Below are positions 55,268 to 63,741 of a stretch of DNA of 64,000 bases, one piece after another. The stretch is taken from assembly GCF_020544405.1 (NCBI RefSeq), contig NZ_CP065410.1, positions 3,720,001 to 3,784,000 on the forward strand, given 5' to 3'. How positions within the stretch are numbered: position 1 is the first letter of the stretch; each line of letters begins with the position of its first letter. Position numbers and translations under genes: made by a program. The notes under the pieces are model-generated. The model made no database searches. It saw only the letters and a program-made list of their open reading frames with translations, and was not told the origin of the DNA. Source of the DNA: Pseudomonas sp. IAC-BECa141 (lineage in GTDB: Bacteria; Pseudomonadota; Gammaproteobacteria; Pseudomonadales; Pseudomonadaceae).

Positions 55268-56560
55268 ATGACAGCCTCAATCCCACACGGCGGCTCGCGG
55301 GCCGGCGCCATTTTCCGGGTGACCTCGGGTAACTTCCTCGAACAGTTCGACTTCTTTCTGTTCGGCTTCTACGCCACGCAGATCGCGGCGGTGTTCTTCC
55401 CGGCGAGCAGTGAGTTCGCCTCTCTGATGATGACTTTTGCAGTGTTCGGCGCAGGCTTTTTGATGCGTCCGCTGGGGGCTATTGTGCTCGGCGCGTACAT
55501 CGATGACGTCGGTCGGCGCAAAGGTCTGATCGTCACCCTGTCGATCATGGCCAGCGGCACGATCCTGATTGTGCTGGTGCCCGGATATGAAACCATCGGC
55601 CTGTTTGCCCCGGCGCTGGTGTTGATCGGGCGGCTGTTGCAAGGCTTCTCCGCGGGTGCGGAACTGGGCGGGGTTTCGGTGTATCTCTCGGAGATCGCCA
55701 CGCCCGGTCGCAAAGGCTTTTTTACCGCCTGGCAGTCGGCCAGTCAGCAGGTGGCCATCGTCGTCGCCGCTGCGCTGGGTTATGGCTTGAACCAGTGGAT
55801 GGCACCGCAAGCGGTTGCCGATTGGGGCTGGCGGATTCCGTTTTTCGTCGGCTGCATGATCGTCCCGTTCATCTTCTTTCTGCGACGAAATCTGGCGGAA
55901 ACCGAAGAGTTCGCCGCACGTAAACATCGTCCGAGCATGAAGGAAGTGTTCCGCACCCTCGGTCAGAACTGGGGCGTAGTGCTGGGCGGGATGCTGATGG
56001 TTGCCCTGACCACCACCGCGTTTTACCTGATCACCGTGTACGCACCGACCTTCGGTAAAACCGTGCTGCACCTGAGCACCTCCGATGCGTTGCTGGTGAC
56101 TCTGCTGGTGGGCGTTTCCAACTTTTTCTGGCTGCCGATTGGCGGCGCGTTGTCCGATCGTGTCGGGCGCCGTCCGGTGCTGATCGCCATGGCGTTGCTG
56201 GCCCTGGCCACCACGTATCCGGCGCTGTCGTATCTGGTGCAGGCGCCAAGCTTCAGCCATATGCTGCTGTCGCTGTTGTGGCTGTCGTTTATCTACGGCC
56301 TGTACAACGGCGCGATGATTCCGGCCCTGACCGAAATCATGCCGGTAGAAGTGCGCGTGGCCGGTTTCTCCCTGGCCTATAGCCTCGCCACCGCCGTGTT
56401 CGGCGGATTCACGCCAGCGATGTCGACCTTCCTGATCCAGTACACCGGCGACAAAGCCGCTCCGGGTTACTGGATGAGCATCGGCGCGCTCTGCGCACTG
56501 GGTGCGACGCTGTATCTGTATCGCCGCGCCGGCGGTCGTCTGCAACCTGCTACTGCCTGA
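55268..56560 (+). CDS. MHS-family MFS permease (citrate/tricarballylate:proton symporter type)
   Basis: This 430-residue, 12-helix transporter resembles the metabolite:H+ symporters such as TcuC/CitA. Landmarks are [20 protein letters not shown] (helix 1), [10 protein letters not shown] (loop 2-3), [20 protein letters not shown] and [10 protein letters not shown] in the second half. It probably imports a tricarboxylate. The ATG at 55268 has GGAG 11 bases upstream. Ten bases separate it from a periplasmic binding protein gene and a LysR regulator is convergent, but the TcuA/TcuB oxidoreductases are not nearby. Confidence 0.87.
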   Translation: MTASIPHGGSRAGAIFRVTSGNFLEQFDFFLFGFYATQIAAVFFPASSEFASLMMTFAVFGAGFLMRPLGAIVLGAYIDDVGRRKGLIVTLSIMASGTILIVLVPGYETIGLFAPALVLIGRLLQGFSAGAELGGVSVYLSEIATPGRKGFFTAWQSASQQVAIVVAAALGYGLNQWMAPQAVADWGWRIPFFVGCMIVPFIFFLRRNLAETEEFAARKHRPSMKEVFRTLGQNWGVVLGGMLMVALTTTAFYLITVYAPTFGKTVLHLSTSDALLVTLLVGVSNFFWLPIGGALSDRVGRRPVLIAMALLALATTYPALSYLVQAPSFSHMLLSLLWLSFIYGLYNGAMIPALTEIMPVEVRVAGFSLAYSLATAVFGGFTPAMSTFLIQYTGDKAAPGYWMSIGALCALGATLYLYRRAGGRLQPATA

Positions 56561-56570
56561 GAACATCACC

Positions 56571-57341
56571 ATGAAAAAACTGTTTACCGTTACAGCCCTG
56601 CTCGCCGGTCTTGCGTTCAACTTTGCGGCCCAGGCCGAAGAGTTGCGGGTCATGACCTCCGGCGGTTTTACCGCTGCCTACAAGATCCTCGGGCCGAAAT
56701 TCGCCGCTGCCACCGGCAACACCCTGGACACCCAACTCGGCCCGTCGATGGGCAAGGCACCGGAGGCAATCCCCAATCGCCTTGCCCGTGGCGAAAAGGC
56801 CGACGTGGTGATCATGGTCGGCTACGCCCTCGATGATCTGATCAAGCAAGGCAAGGTCGACCCGGCGTCGCGGGTAGAACTGGCAGATTCGCGAATCGGC
56901 CTGGTGGTGCGCGAAGGTGCGCCAAAACCGGACATCAGCAATGTCGATGCCCTGAAGAAAACCCTGCTGGATGCAAAATCGGTGGCCTACTCCGACAGCG
57001 CCAGCGGCGTGTACATCGAGCAGCAGTTGTTCAAGAAACTCGGTATCGAAGATCAGCTGAAACCGAAGGCGAAGATGATCCCGAAAATCCCTGTGGGCTC
57101 GGTGGTCGCCACGGGCGACTATCAACTGGGCTTCCAGCAGGTCAGCGAGTTGCTGCCGGTGCCAGGGGTGAGTTTTGTGGCGAAGATTCCGGAGTCGGTG
57201 CAGTCGGTAACACGATTTGCAGCAGGGATTCCGGTGGGTGCGCAGCATCCAGAGGAAGCGAAAGCCTTGCTCGCTTATCTGGCCGCGCCTGCCGCCCAGC
57301 CTGACGTGCAGGCCACCGGGCTGGATTCGGTCAAGCGCTGA
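56571..57341 (+). CDS. orphan ModA-like periplasmic substrate-binding protein
   Basis: This 256-residue protein has a signal peptide (cleavage near AQAEE). It is a type-II periplasmic binding protein of the molybdate/ModA-like group (ELRVMTSGGFTAAYKILGPKFA, ADVVIMVGYALDDLIKQGKVD, YSDSASGVYIEQQLFKKLGI). No ABC permease or ATPase gene is nearby. The gene pairs with an MFS permease and a LysR gene, as seen around tricarboxylate genes in pseudomonads, so it may sense or scavenge the same organic acid rather than molybdate. Confidence 0.8.
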   Translation: MKKLFTVTALLAGLAFNFAAQAEELRVMTSGGFTAAYKILGPKFAAATGNTLDTQLGPSMGKAPEAIPNRLARGEKADVVIMVGYALDDLIKQGKVDPASRVELADSRIGLVVREGAPKPDISNVDALKKTLLDAKSVAYSDSASGVYIEQQLFKKLGIEDQLKPKAKMIPKIPVGSVVATGDYQLGFQQVSELLPVPGVSFVAKIPESVQSVTRFAAGIPVGAQHPEEAKALLAYLAAPAAQPDVQATGLDSVKR

Positions 57342-58245
57342 CCGTCGGCGGCTGGACTTTCATTTCCACCACCAGCCGCTCCAGTTCCAATGCCGCCGGG
57401 GTCAGCGTACGGCCCCGGCGTTTGATGATGCCGACGCTGCGCATCACTTGTGGTTCGGTCAGCGGTACCCGCGTCAGGATCGGATGATCCGCCGCCGGCA
57501 TCGCCATCAACGGCACCGCCGCCACGCCCAACCCCGCTTCCACCAGACCGATCATGGTCGTCACATGCCGCGTCTCGCAGATGCTCGGGCGCTGCGGCAC
57601 CACTTTGGCCAAAGCCTGATCCAGCAGAAAACGGTTGCCCGAGGTCTTGTCGAGCGAGATGTAATCCTGCCGGTAGAACTCGTCCCAGGTCACGCTGCTG
57701 CGCCCGGCCAGCGGATGATCGCGGCGACAGGCGACCACGTAGCTCTCCTGCACCAGCGGCTCGAAATCCACGCCCGCCTCCTGAGTGCCCATGAAACTCA
57801 GACCGAAATCCGCCTCGCCATTGACCACCGCGCTCAGCACGTCGTGGGCGCTGGAATCGAGGACTTTGACTTTGATGCGCGGGAACTGCCGGTGATAGCG
57901 GGCGACCACGCTCGGCATGAAGTAATACGCCGCCGACGGCACGCAGGCGACAGTCACGTGGCCCTGCCGGTTCGAGGCGACTTCACTGATGCCGAGCAAC
58001 GCGACGTCCAGATCGTCGAGCAAACGTTCGACGCTGGGCATGAAACCGCGTCCGGCCTGGGTCAGGCTGACCTTTCGCGTGGTGCGTTCGAACAGCTTCA
58101 CGCCGAGGGCGTCTTCGAGCTTTTCGATGCGTCGGCTCAGGGCCGGTTGCGACAGGCGCACGGTATCGGCGGCCTTGCGGAAACTGCCCTGCTCGACCAC
58201 CGCGCGAAAGGCTTGCAGGTCGTTGAGGTCGAAGTTGATGGCCAT
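57331..58245 (-). CDS. LysR-type transcriptional regulator
   Basis: This 304-residue LTTR has an N-terminal helix-turn-helix (DLNDLQAFRAVVEQGSFRKAADTVRLSQPALSRRIEKLEDALG, residues 6-48) and a two-lobe effector domain. Its 3' end overlaps the binding-protein gene by 11 bases, convergently. The MFS permease and binding protein are likely targets; a tricarboxylate inducer (TcuR-like) is a guess from context. Confidence 0.9.
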   Translation of the reverse strand: MAINFDLNDLQAFRAVVEQGSFRKAADTVRLSQPALSRRIEKLEDALGVKLFERTTRKVSLTQAGRGFMPSVERLLDDLDVALLGISEVASNRQGHVTVACVPSAAYYFMPSVVARYHRQFPRIKVKVLDSSAHDVLSAVVNGEADFGLSFMGTQEAGVDFEPLVQESYVVACRRDHPLAGRSSVTWDEFYRQDYISLDKTSGNRFLLDQALAKVVPQRPSICETRHVTTMIGLVEAGLGVAAVPLMAMPAADHPILTRVPLTEPQVMRSVGIIKRRGRTLTPAALELERLVVEMKVQPPTVSA

Positions 58246-58407
58246 GGAAGACTCTGGAGGATTGATTCGCTGAGGCTATAAATGTAACCAATTGATGCAA
58301 ATTATTACACAAGCACATCTGCTCAAGCCGGGCATGCGGTAGATCTGCCATTGTTGCAACCTTTATCCTTGTCGCCCCCGCCGTACCGCGTTACTGGAGT
58401 TCCGCTC

Positions 58408-60216
58408 ATGCCCCATGAAGGCAATCTGTTACAAGCCGCCGTCGTTTTTCTTCTGGCCGCCGTGCTTACCGTTCCCCTGGCCAAGCGCCTGCAACTGGGC
58501 GCAGTGCTCGGCTATCTGTTTGCCGGGGTGATCATCGGCCCGTCGGTGCTGGGCCTGATCGGCAATCCGCAAAGCGTCAGCCATATCTCGGAACTGGGCG
58601 TGGTTTTGCTGTTGTTCATCATCGGTCTTGAGCTGTCGCCGCGACGTTTGTGGGTGATGCGCAAATCGGTATTCGGCGTGGGTCTGGCGCAGGTGCTGCT
58701 GACCGGTTCGGTGATTGGTGTGCTGGCGTTGCTGGTGTTCGGCCAGCCGCTGAACAGCGCGATTGTCTTGGGCCTGGGTCTGGCGCTGTCGTCCACCGCG
58801 TTCGGCTTGCAAAGCCTGGCGGAGCGCAAGGAACTGACCAGCCCGCACGGACGGCTGGCGTTTGCGATTCTGCTGTTCCAGGACATCGCCGCGATCCCGC
58901 TGATCGCGCTGGTGCCGATGCTTGCGGGCGTCGATCACCACACCAGCACTGCCGACGATGTGCGCCACAGTTTGCAGGTGCTCGGCAGCATCGCCGTGGT
59001 GGTGATCGGCGGGCGCTATCTGTTGCGTCCGGTGTTTCGCGTGGTGGCGAAAACCGGTCTGCCGGAAGTCTCCACCGCCACTGCGTTGCTGGTGGTGATC
59101 GGCACAGCGTGGCTGATGGACATGGTCGGCGTGTCGATGGCGTTGGGCGCGTTTCTTGCCGGATTGCTGCTGGCGGATTCGGAATATCGCCATGAGCTGG
59201 AAGCGCAGATCGAGCCGTTCAAGGGCCTGCTGCTGGGGCTGTTTTTCATCAGCGTCGGCATGGGCGCCAACCTCGGTCTGCTGCTCAGCGCGCCGATCAC
59301 GGTGCTGGGGCTGACGCTGCTGCTGATCGCCTTGAAGTTGCCGTTGCTGTTTGTGGTCGGGCGTCTGGCCGGTGGGCTGAACAAGGTCAGCGCGATTCGC
59401 CTCGGCATCGTGCTGGCGGCGGGCGGTGAATTCGCCTTTGTGGTGTTCAAGATCGGTCGCGATCAGGGCCTGTTCGAACCGCGTCTGTACGACCTGCTGG
59501 TGCTGACCATTACCCTGTCGATGGCGGTCACACCGTTGTTGCTGCTGGTCTGCGCACGGTTGGTCAGCCCGAAAGTGCAGCCGGTAGAGGTGCCGGAGAA
59601 ATTCCGCCAGATCGAAACCGAAGCCCCACGTGTCGTGATCGCCGGCATGGGCCGGATGGGTCAGATCGTGGCGCGGATCCTGCGGGCGCAGAACATCAAG
59701 TTCGTGGCGTTGGATACGTCGGTGGAAACCATCGAACTGTCTCGTAGTTTCGGTGGTGTGCCGGTGTTCTACGGTGACCCGATGCGCCCGGAAATCCTCA
59801 ACGCGGCCAAGGTTGGTGAGGCGGAATATTTCGTGATTGCCACGGACGATCCGGAAACCAACATCAAGACTGCCGAAATCGTGCGCAAGCTCTACCCGCA
59901 CATGAAAATCATCGCCCGGGCGCGTAACCGGCAGCATGTTCATCGGTTGGTGGATGTCGGTGCCGATCCGATCCGGGAGACTTATTACTCGAGTCTGGAA
60001 ATGAGCCGCCGCACGTTGGTTGGCCTTGGCTTGACTCAAGCCCAGGCCGATGCACGGATCAAGCGCTTCAAGCACCATGACGAACAGGTGCTCGAGGCTC
60101 AACACGCGGTGTACGACGACGCGGCCAAAGTCCTGCAGACCGCCCAGGAAGCGCGGGCGGAACTGGCCCGGTTGTTCGAGTCGGATCAACTGGAAGAACA
60201 ATCGGGCAAGCCCTGA
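58408..60216 (+). CDS. CPA2-type K+/H+ antiporter with RCK domain (KefB/KefC-like)
   Basis: This 602-residue protein has a 12-13-helix antiporter domain (GYLFAGVIIGPSVLGLI near 35, IGLELSPRRLW near 72, FQDIAAIPLIAL near 171) and a cytosolic RCK_N domain with a nucleotide-binding RVVIAGMGRMGQIVARIL (about 409-426). It resembles glutathione-gated KefB/KefC in overall plan. It should exchange potassium for protons and protect against electrophiles or alkalinity. No KefF/KefG ancillary oxidoreductase is adjacent. The ATG at 58408 has GGAG upstream. A REP block follows. Confidence 0.9.
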   Translation: MPHEGNLLQAAVVFLLAAVLTVPLAKRLQLGAVLGYLFAGVIIGPSVLGLIGNPQSVSHISELGVVLLLFIIGLELSPRRLWVMRKSVFGVGLAQVLLTGSVIGVLALLVFGQPLNSAIVLGLGLALSSTAFGLQSLAERKELTSPHGRLAFAILLFQDIAAIPLIALVPMLAGVDHHTSTADDVRHSLQVLGSIAVVVIGGRYLLRPVFRVVAKTGLPEVSTATALLVVIGTAWLMDMVGVSMALGAFLAGLLLADSEYRHELEAQIEPFKGLLLGLFFISVGMGANLGLLLSAPITVLGLTLLLIALKLPLLFVVGRLAGGLNKVSAIRLGIVLAAGGEFAFVVFKIGRDQGLFEPRLYDLLVLTITLSMAVTPLLLLVCARLVSPKVQPVEVPEKFRQIETEAPRVVIAGMGRMGQIVARILRAQNIKFVALDTSVETIELSRSFGGVPVFYGDPMRPEILNAAKVGEAEYFVIATDDPETNIKTAEIVRKLYPHMKIIARARNRQHVHRLVDVGADPIRETYYSSLEMSRRTLVGLGLTQAQADARIKRFKHHDEQVLEAQHAVYDDAAKVLQTAQEARAELARLFESDQLEEQSGKP

Positions 60217-60229
60217 CGTTTTCAGAGTT

Positions 60230-60342
60230 GATCGTTCCCACGCTCCGCGTGGGAATGCAGCCCGGGACGCTCCGCGTCCGTTCCGGAGCTGGAACGCGGA
60301 GCGTCCCTTGAGGCATTCCCACGCAGAGCGTGGGAACGATCA
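60230..60342. repeat. REP/BIME element (GTTCCCACGC type)
   Basis: Mirrored GATCGTTCCCACGCTCCGCG arms with an inner GGGACGCTCCGCGTCC / GGAACGCGGAGCGTCC pair, between the convergent antiporter and hcnC genes. Confidence 0.85.
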
Positions 60343-60362
60343 GGTGGGAAACTCCCACAGGT

Positions 60363-61622
60363 TCAGGCCATCTCCAGCTCCCTCTCTTCTTTGGCCGGCG
60401 CCACTTCAAACCGATCCGCCAGAAACGGCGTGATGTCCAGCGGCAGCGGTTCATCGTTGACCAGTTTGTCCAGCAACACTCCGGTAATCGCCGACGTCAG
60501 CACGCCGGTGCGGAAATGCCCGCAGGCATTGAGATAACCCTCCACTCCGGCCATCGGCCCGAGAATCGGCAACTCGTCCGGCGAGCCCGGCCGCAGCCCG
60601 GCCCAGGTGCGCTTGAGGTTGATGTCCGCCAGTTCCGGCAGACAACGCACCGCGCCCTGCACCAGCCCGGCGATTTCCGGCCAGGTCGTGGTGACGTCAA
60701 AGCCCTTGTCCTCGGTGGTACTGCCGATCAGGATTTCGCCGTTGTCCTTCTGCGCCATGTAGCAATCGCTGGTGGTCAGGCAACCGTTGAGGATTTTCGG
60801 CAGGCGTTCGGTCAGCAGGATCTGACCTTTCACCGGTTTCACCGGAATGCGGATGCCGGTCGCCCATTCGCTCAAGTCTGCAGCCCAGGCACCCGCGGCG
60901 TTGATCAGGGTCTTGCAGTGGAACACCCCGGCTTCGGCCGTCTGTACGCCAGTCACCCGCCGACCGTGGTGCAGCACGCCGGTGATGTTGGTGTTGACGA
61001 ACATGGCCACGCCATTCTGCCGGGCGCCTTCGGTGTAGGCGTCGGCCAGGCGGAACGGGCTGACCTGATGGTCGCAGAGAAACTCCAGCGCACCGCGCGC
61101 TTCATGGCTGACACTCGGCTCGGACTCGCGCAATGCAGCCTGATCAAGCCAGCGCACCTGATCGGCCAGATGCGGGATGCAGCCGACGATGTGCTCGGCG
61201 TACAACCGGTCTTCATCGTCATAAATGACGAATTTGAGCCCGGTCTTTTCGAACTTGAAATCCATTCCGTGATTGTCTTTCAGCTCACGGTGCAGCGCCG
61301 GGTACAGCGCGTTGGACTGCAAGGCAAAATCAAAGAACGACGGCGGCAGGATGTGCGGCGTGCTGGAGTCCACCGCCACCGCCGCGCCCTGGGTTTCGCG
61401 CTTGCGGTTGGCCGACATCATGCGGAAGAAAATCACCCCGCAGCCCAGCCCCACCGACTCGCCAATCGCCCACAGGCCGCCGGCCGAAGCGCGGGTCGCG
61501 TTGCCCGGACGCTTGGCGTCGATCAACGCGACCTTGAGGTCTTTGCGCTTGGACAACTGATAGGCGATGGACGCACCGATCACACCGCCGCCGGCGATGA
61601 CCACGTCATAGAACTTACTCAT
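60363..61622 (-). CDS. hcnC: hydrogen cyanide synthase subunit HcnC
   Basis: This 419-residue D-amino-acid-oxidase-like flavoprotein has FAD-binding VVIAGGGVIGASIAYQLS at the N-terminus and the segments ESVGLGCGVIFFRMMSA, STPHILPPSFFDFALQSNALYP and KRTWAGLRPGSPDELPILGP. These agree with HcnC of fluorescent pseudomonads. With HcnA and HcnB it oxidises glycine to HCN and CO2 at the membrane. It begins eight bases inside hcnB. Opine or D-hydroxyproline dehydrogenase subunits share this architecture; the hcnA leader site favours HcnC. Confidence 0.88.
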   Translation of the reverse strand: MSKFYDVVIAGGGVIGASIAYQLSKRKDLKVALIDAKRPGNATRASAGGLWAIGESVGLGCGVIFFRMMSANRKRETQGAAVAVDSSTPHILPPSFFDFALQSNALYPALHRELKDNHGMDFKFEKTGLKFVIYDDEDRLYAEHIVGCIPHLADQVRWLDQAALRESEPSVSHEARGALEFLCDHQVSPFRLADAYTEGARQNGVAMFVNTNITGVLHHGRRVTGVQTAEAGVFHCKTLINAAGAWAADLSEWATGIRIPVKPVKGQILLTERLPKILNGCLTTSDCYMAQKDNGEILIGSTTEDKGFDVTTTWPEIAGLVQGAVRCLPELADINLKRTWAGLRPGSPDELPILGPMAGVEGYLNACGHFRTGVLTSAITGVLLDKLVNDEPLPLDITPFLADRFEVAPAKEERELEMA

Positions 61623-63024
61623 GGGAAACGGCCTCCGTGCCGAGGGACTGGAACGCGGAAAAAGGAATCGGATCGATCGGGAAACGCGGTCGCAGCCAGC
61701 CGACATCCTTGCGCCCGGTGGCCTGACGCAAGCGGTCGCTGCAATAACCGACGCACATCCGCCCCTGACAATCGCCCATGCTCACGCGGGTGCGCATTTT
61801 CAGGCTGGCGATGTCTTGTACGCCCTGCTCCAGGGCGCGGTCGATGTCGGCGCGGGTCGCATGTTCGCAGCGGCAGATCACCGTGTCGGCGGCCGGCAAT
61901 GCGGTCTGCCCGACGCCGCGTTCGGTGTAGCGATCCACCGCCGCGCGGAAACGCACGATGGCTTTGAGTTTGCCCAGGTAACGGTCGCGACGGACTCGCG
62001 CCAGTTCCTCCTCCAGCACACCGCGTTGCAGCAGGATCGAGGTCGCCGCGATCTTGCCGGCCAGCATCGCCGCTTCACCGCCGCGAATACCGCCCATGTC
62101 ACCGGCCAGATGCACGTGGGGCTCGCTGCTTTGCTGCCAGATGTTGGCATTGGCGCGCAGGTAGCCGTCGTCGCTGAAGCCGTGATCCAGGCCCATCTGC
62201 TGACTCAGCTGCGTACGCGGAATGAAGCCGTAGCCGACCGCCAGCGTCTTCGCTTCGAAGCGTTCGACGCGGCTCATGTCCGGCTCCCACGTTGCCGAGT
62301 ACGGCGCCACGCTGACGCTTTTCAGTTCGCCTTCGCCGTGCGCTTGGACCACGCCCCAGCCGTAGTTCATCGGGATGCCGTGCAGTTTCAGATAAGCGAG
62401 CATGCTCAAGCCATCGAGGAACAGCTGCGGCTTGTTCAGCAGTGCCAGACTTTCCTTGGCGATCTTGCCGAACGCACAGGCCTCGTAGACACCCGCCACA
62501 CTGACGCCCGAGGCGTGCAACTGGGTCGCCACCAGTGGCAACAGCGGCCCGGTGCCGGCAATCACCACCGGCCCCTGCGGTTTGACCACGCCGCTTTTGA
62601 TCTGCAATTGCAGACCGCCGAGCATGATCACACCGGGCAAGGTCCAGCCGGGAAACGGCACGCTGCGCTCGTGGCAACCGGCGGCCAGCAGCAACTGCGG
62701 GTATCGGATTTCGTGCAAACGCTCGTCGCCGTCCAGCACCACCAGCGAGCGCGTGCCTTCGGCGCCGACCACGCGGTGGTTGAGACGCACGTCGATCAGC
62801 CCGGACTGCTCCTGAAAATCACCGTGCAATTTGCCCAGCGCCTCGGAATAACGCGGCCCCAGATAATCCAGCTGCACCCCGTCACGCAGCGGTCCGCGAT
62901 AGACCACGCCGCCAAGACGCGAAGCTTCTTCAAGCAAGGTGCAGCGCACCCCGTGCAGGGCCAGTTCGATGGCTGCGGCCATTCCCGCCGGGCCACCGCC
63001 GACGATCACCGGATGCGGGCTCAT
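61615..63024 (-). CDS. hcnB: hydrogen cyanide synthase subunit HcnB
   Basis: This 469-residue NAD(P)/FAD-type oxidoreductase has IVGGGPAGMAAAIELALHG (FAD, about 7-25), a second dinucleotide fold GTGPLLPLVATQL (about 159) and a C-terminal Bfd-like cluster region (CRCEHATRADIDRAL, about 387, and GDCQGRMCVGYC). It links electrons from glycine oxidation to HcnA's iron-sulfur cluster and the respiratory chain. The ATG overlaps the hcnA stop by four bases (ATGA). The order hcnA-B-C and the subunit sizes match characterised cyanide operons. Confidence 0.9.
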   Translation of the reverse strand: MSPHPVIVGGGPAGMAAAIELALHGVRCTLLEEASRLGGVVYRGPLRDGVQLDYLGPRYSEALGKLHGDFQEQSGLIDVRLNHRVVGAEGTRSLVVLDGDERLHEIRYPQLLLAAGCHERSVPFPGWTLPGVIMLGGLQLQIKSGVVKPQGPVVIAGTGPLLPLVATQLHASGVSVAGVYEACAFGKIAKESLALLNKPQLFLDGLSMLAYLKLHGIPMNYGWGVVQAHGEGELKSVSVAPYSATWEPDMSRVERFEAKTLAVGYGFIPRTQLSQQMGLDHGFSDDGYLRANANIWQQSSEPHVHLAGDMGGIRGGEAAMLAGKIAATSILLQRGVLEEELARVRRDRYLGKLKAIVRFRAAVDRYTERGVGQTALPAADTVICRCEHATRADIDRALEQGVQDIASLKMRTRVSMGDCQGRMCVGYCSDRLRQATGRKDVGWLRPRFPIDPIPFSAFQSLGTEAVSHE

Positions 63025-63335
63025 ACCACCTCCTGCCCGTGAATACGGTTGACCTGGGTTTCGATCAACATGCCCTCGCGCACCACGGTCTGGCAGGCGC
63101 GGCGCTTGTGCCGGCCATTGATTTTCACCAGGCAGCACTGGCACACGCCCATGCCGCAATAGGCACCGCTGATCTGGTTGTGATCGTTGCGCGCGACCTG
63201 GCGCACGCCGAGGGACTGAATGACGCTGAGCACGGTTTCGCCAATGGCGGCGGTGACCGGCTGGCCGTTGATGTGGACAGTCATATCCGCCTGCGTCAAA
63301 GGCTGGATATCGAAGGTTCTTTCTAGGCAGTGCAT
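63021..63335 (-). CDS. hcnA: hydrogen cyanide synthase subunit HcnA ([2Fe-2S] protein)
   Basis: This 104-residue ferredoxin-like subunit has a 2Fe-2S ligand pattern with Cys 60, 65, 68 and 81 (GAYCGMGVCQCC and RRACQ). The ATG at 63335 is used because the leader carries UUCACGGAUGA about ten bases upstream, the RsmA/RsmE-controlled Shine-Dalgarno of hcnA. Another ATG lies within that element (63347) and would use no site. The operon product HCN is a secreted inhibitor controlled by Gac/Rsm and oxygen signals. Confidence 0.88.
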   Translation of the reverse strand: MHCLERTFDIQPLTQADMTVHINGQPVTAAIGETVLSVIQSLGVRQVARNDHNQISGAYCGMGVCQCCLVKINGRHKRRACQTVVREGMLIETQVNRIHGQEVV

Positions 63336-63343
63336 TGCAATGA

Positions 63344-63354
63344 TCATCCGTGAA
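63344..63354 (-). promoter_or_regulatory. RsmA/RsmE (CsrA) binding site overlapping the hcnA Shine-Dalgarno
   Basis: TTCACGGATGA on the - strand matches the A/UCANGGANGU/A consensus completely, with the GGA at 63347-63349. It is the same element described in the hcnA leader of P. protegens/fluorescens. Further GGA motifs (CAAGGAGC, GCAGGAAT) lie upstream in the leader and may be extra sites. Confidence 0.85.
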
Positions 63355-63539
63355 AAGGTTCAGGTGAGGTTGAAACAGCTCCTTGCTGCACTACACCTCG
63401 CCGGCTCGTGGGGGTTATCGCTCTCTATCGGGCCGGCAGGTTATTCCTGCTCGCGCAGCAAAGTGCGCGCAAGCAATGTAGTCGATCCAGCGGCAAGGGC
63501 CTAGAAATTTCACGGTAGGGGATATTGCGCCGACGAATA

Positions 63540-63553
63540 TTGATCCACGCCAT
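63540..63553 (-). promoter_or_regulatory. candidate ANR (FNR-type) box of hcnA
   Basis: On the - strand ATGGC-GTGG-ATCAA: one perfect half-site ATCAA and a degenerate partner in the TTGGC form seen for some hcn promoters. It lies about 205 bases upstream of the start. A TACCGT hexamer at 63517-63512 is a possible -10. Weak evidence by itself. Confidence 0.35.
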
Positions 63554-63597
63554 GGAAATGACTGGTCGGTTCTGCGCCTTCGGCTCGCGCAGACAGC

Positions 63598-63630
63598 AAA
63601 AAGCCGCTTCAACCCGAAGGTGGAAGCGGC
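63598..63630 (-). terminator. rho-independent terminator of the small membrane protein operon
   Basis: GCCGCTTC (63603-63610) and GAAGCGGC (63623-63630) are perfect 8-base arms. On the - strand the hairpin is followed by TTTTTGCTG, so it ends the genes at 63652-64000, just upstream of the hcn promoter region. Confidence 0.85.
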
Positions 63631-63651
63631 CAAGGCATATGCCTCAAGTAA

Positions 63652-63726
63652 TCAGTGCACGAACAGGGCGATCAGGATGATGATCGGGATTGGAACGCCG
63701 AGGAAAAACAGCAGTAGTGAGCGCAT
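63652..63726 (-). CDS. 24-residue hydrophobic membrane peptide
   Basis: A very short gene: ATG at 63726 with AAGGAG seven bases upstream, 24 codons and a TGA at 63652. The product begins MRSLLLFFLGVPIP, continues with a run of Ile/Leu and ends FVH, i.e. a single membrane segment with a Pro kink. It starts 15 bases after the stop of the preceding membrane protein gene and is followed by a terminator, so it is probably a real small membrane protein co-expressed with that gene. Function unknown. Confidence 0.7.
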   Translation of the reverse strand: MRSLLLFFLGVPIPIIILIALFVH

Positions 63727-63741
63727 GGTGGTTCTCCTTGA

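Noticed and set aside
58429..60201. 590-codon - strand frame opposite the KefB/C-like antiporter
   Set aside because: Gln/His-rich antisense shadow of a membrane protein gene, with no start signal.
60330..63042. Two long + strand frames opposite hcnC and hcnB
   Set aside because: Antisense shadows; the - strand carries the overlapping hcn genes with cofactor motifs.
60363..63335. D-hydroxyproline or opine dehydrogenase operon instead of hcnABC
   Set aside because: The three-subunit architecture is shared, but the perfect RsmE-type hcnA ribosome-binding element and the sequence character of HcnB/HcnC favour cyanide synthase. No hydroxyproline or opine genes are adjacent.
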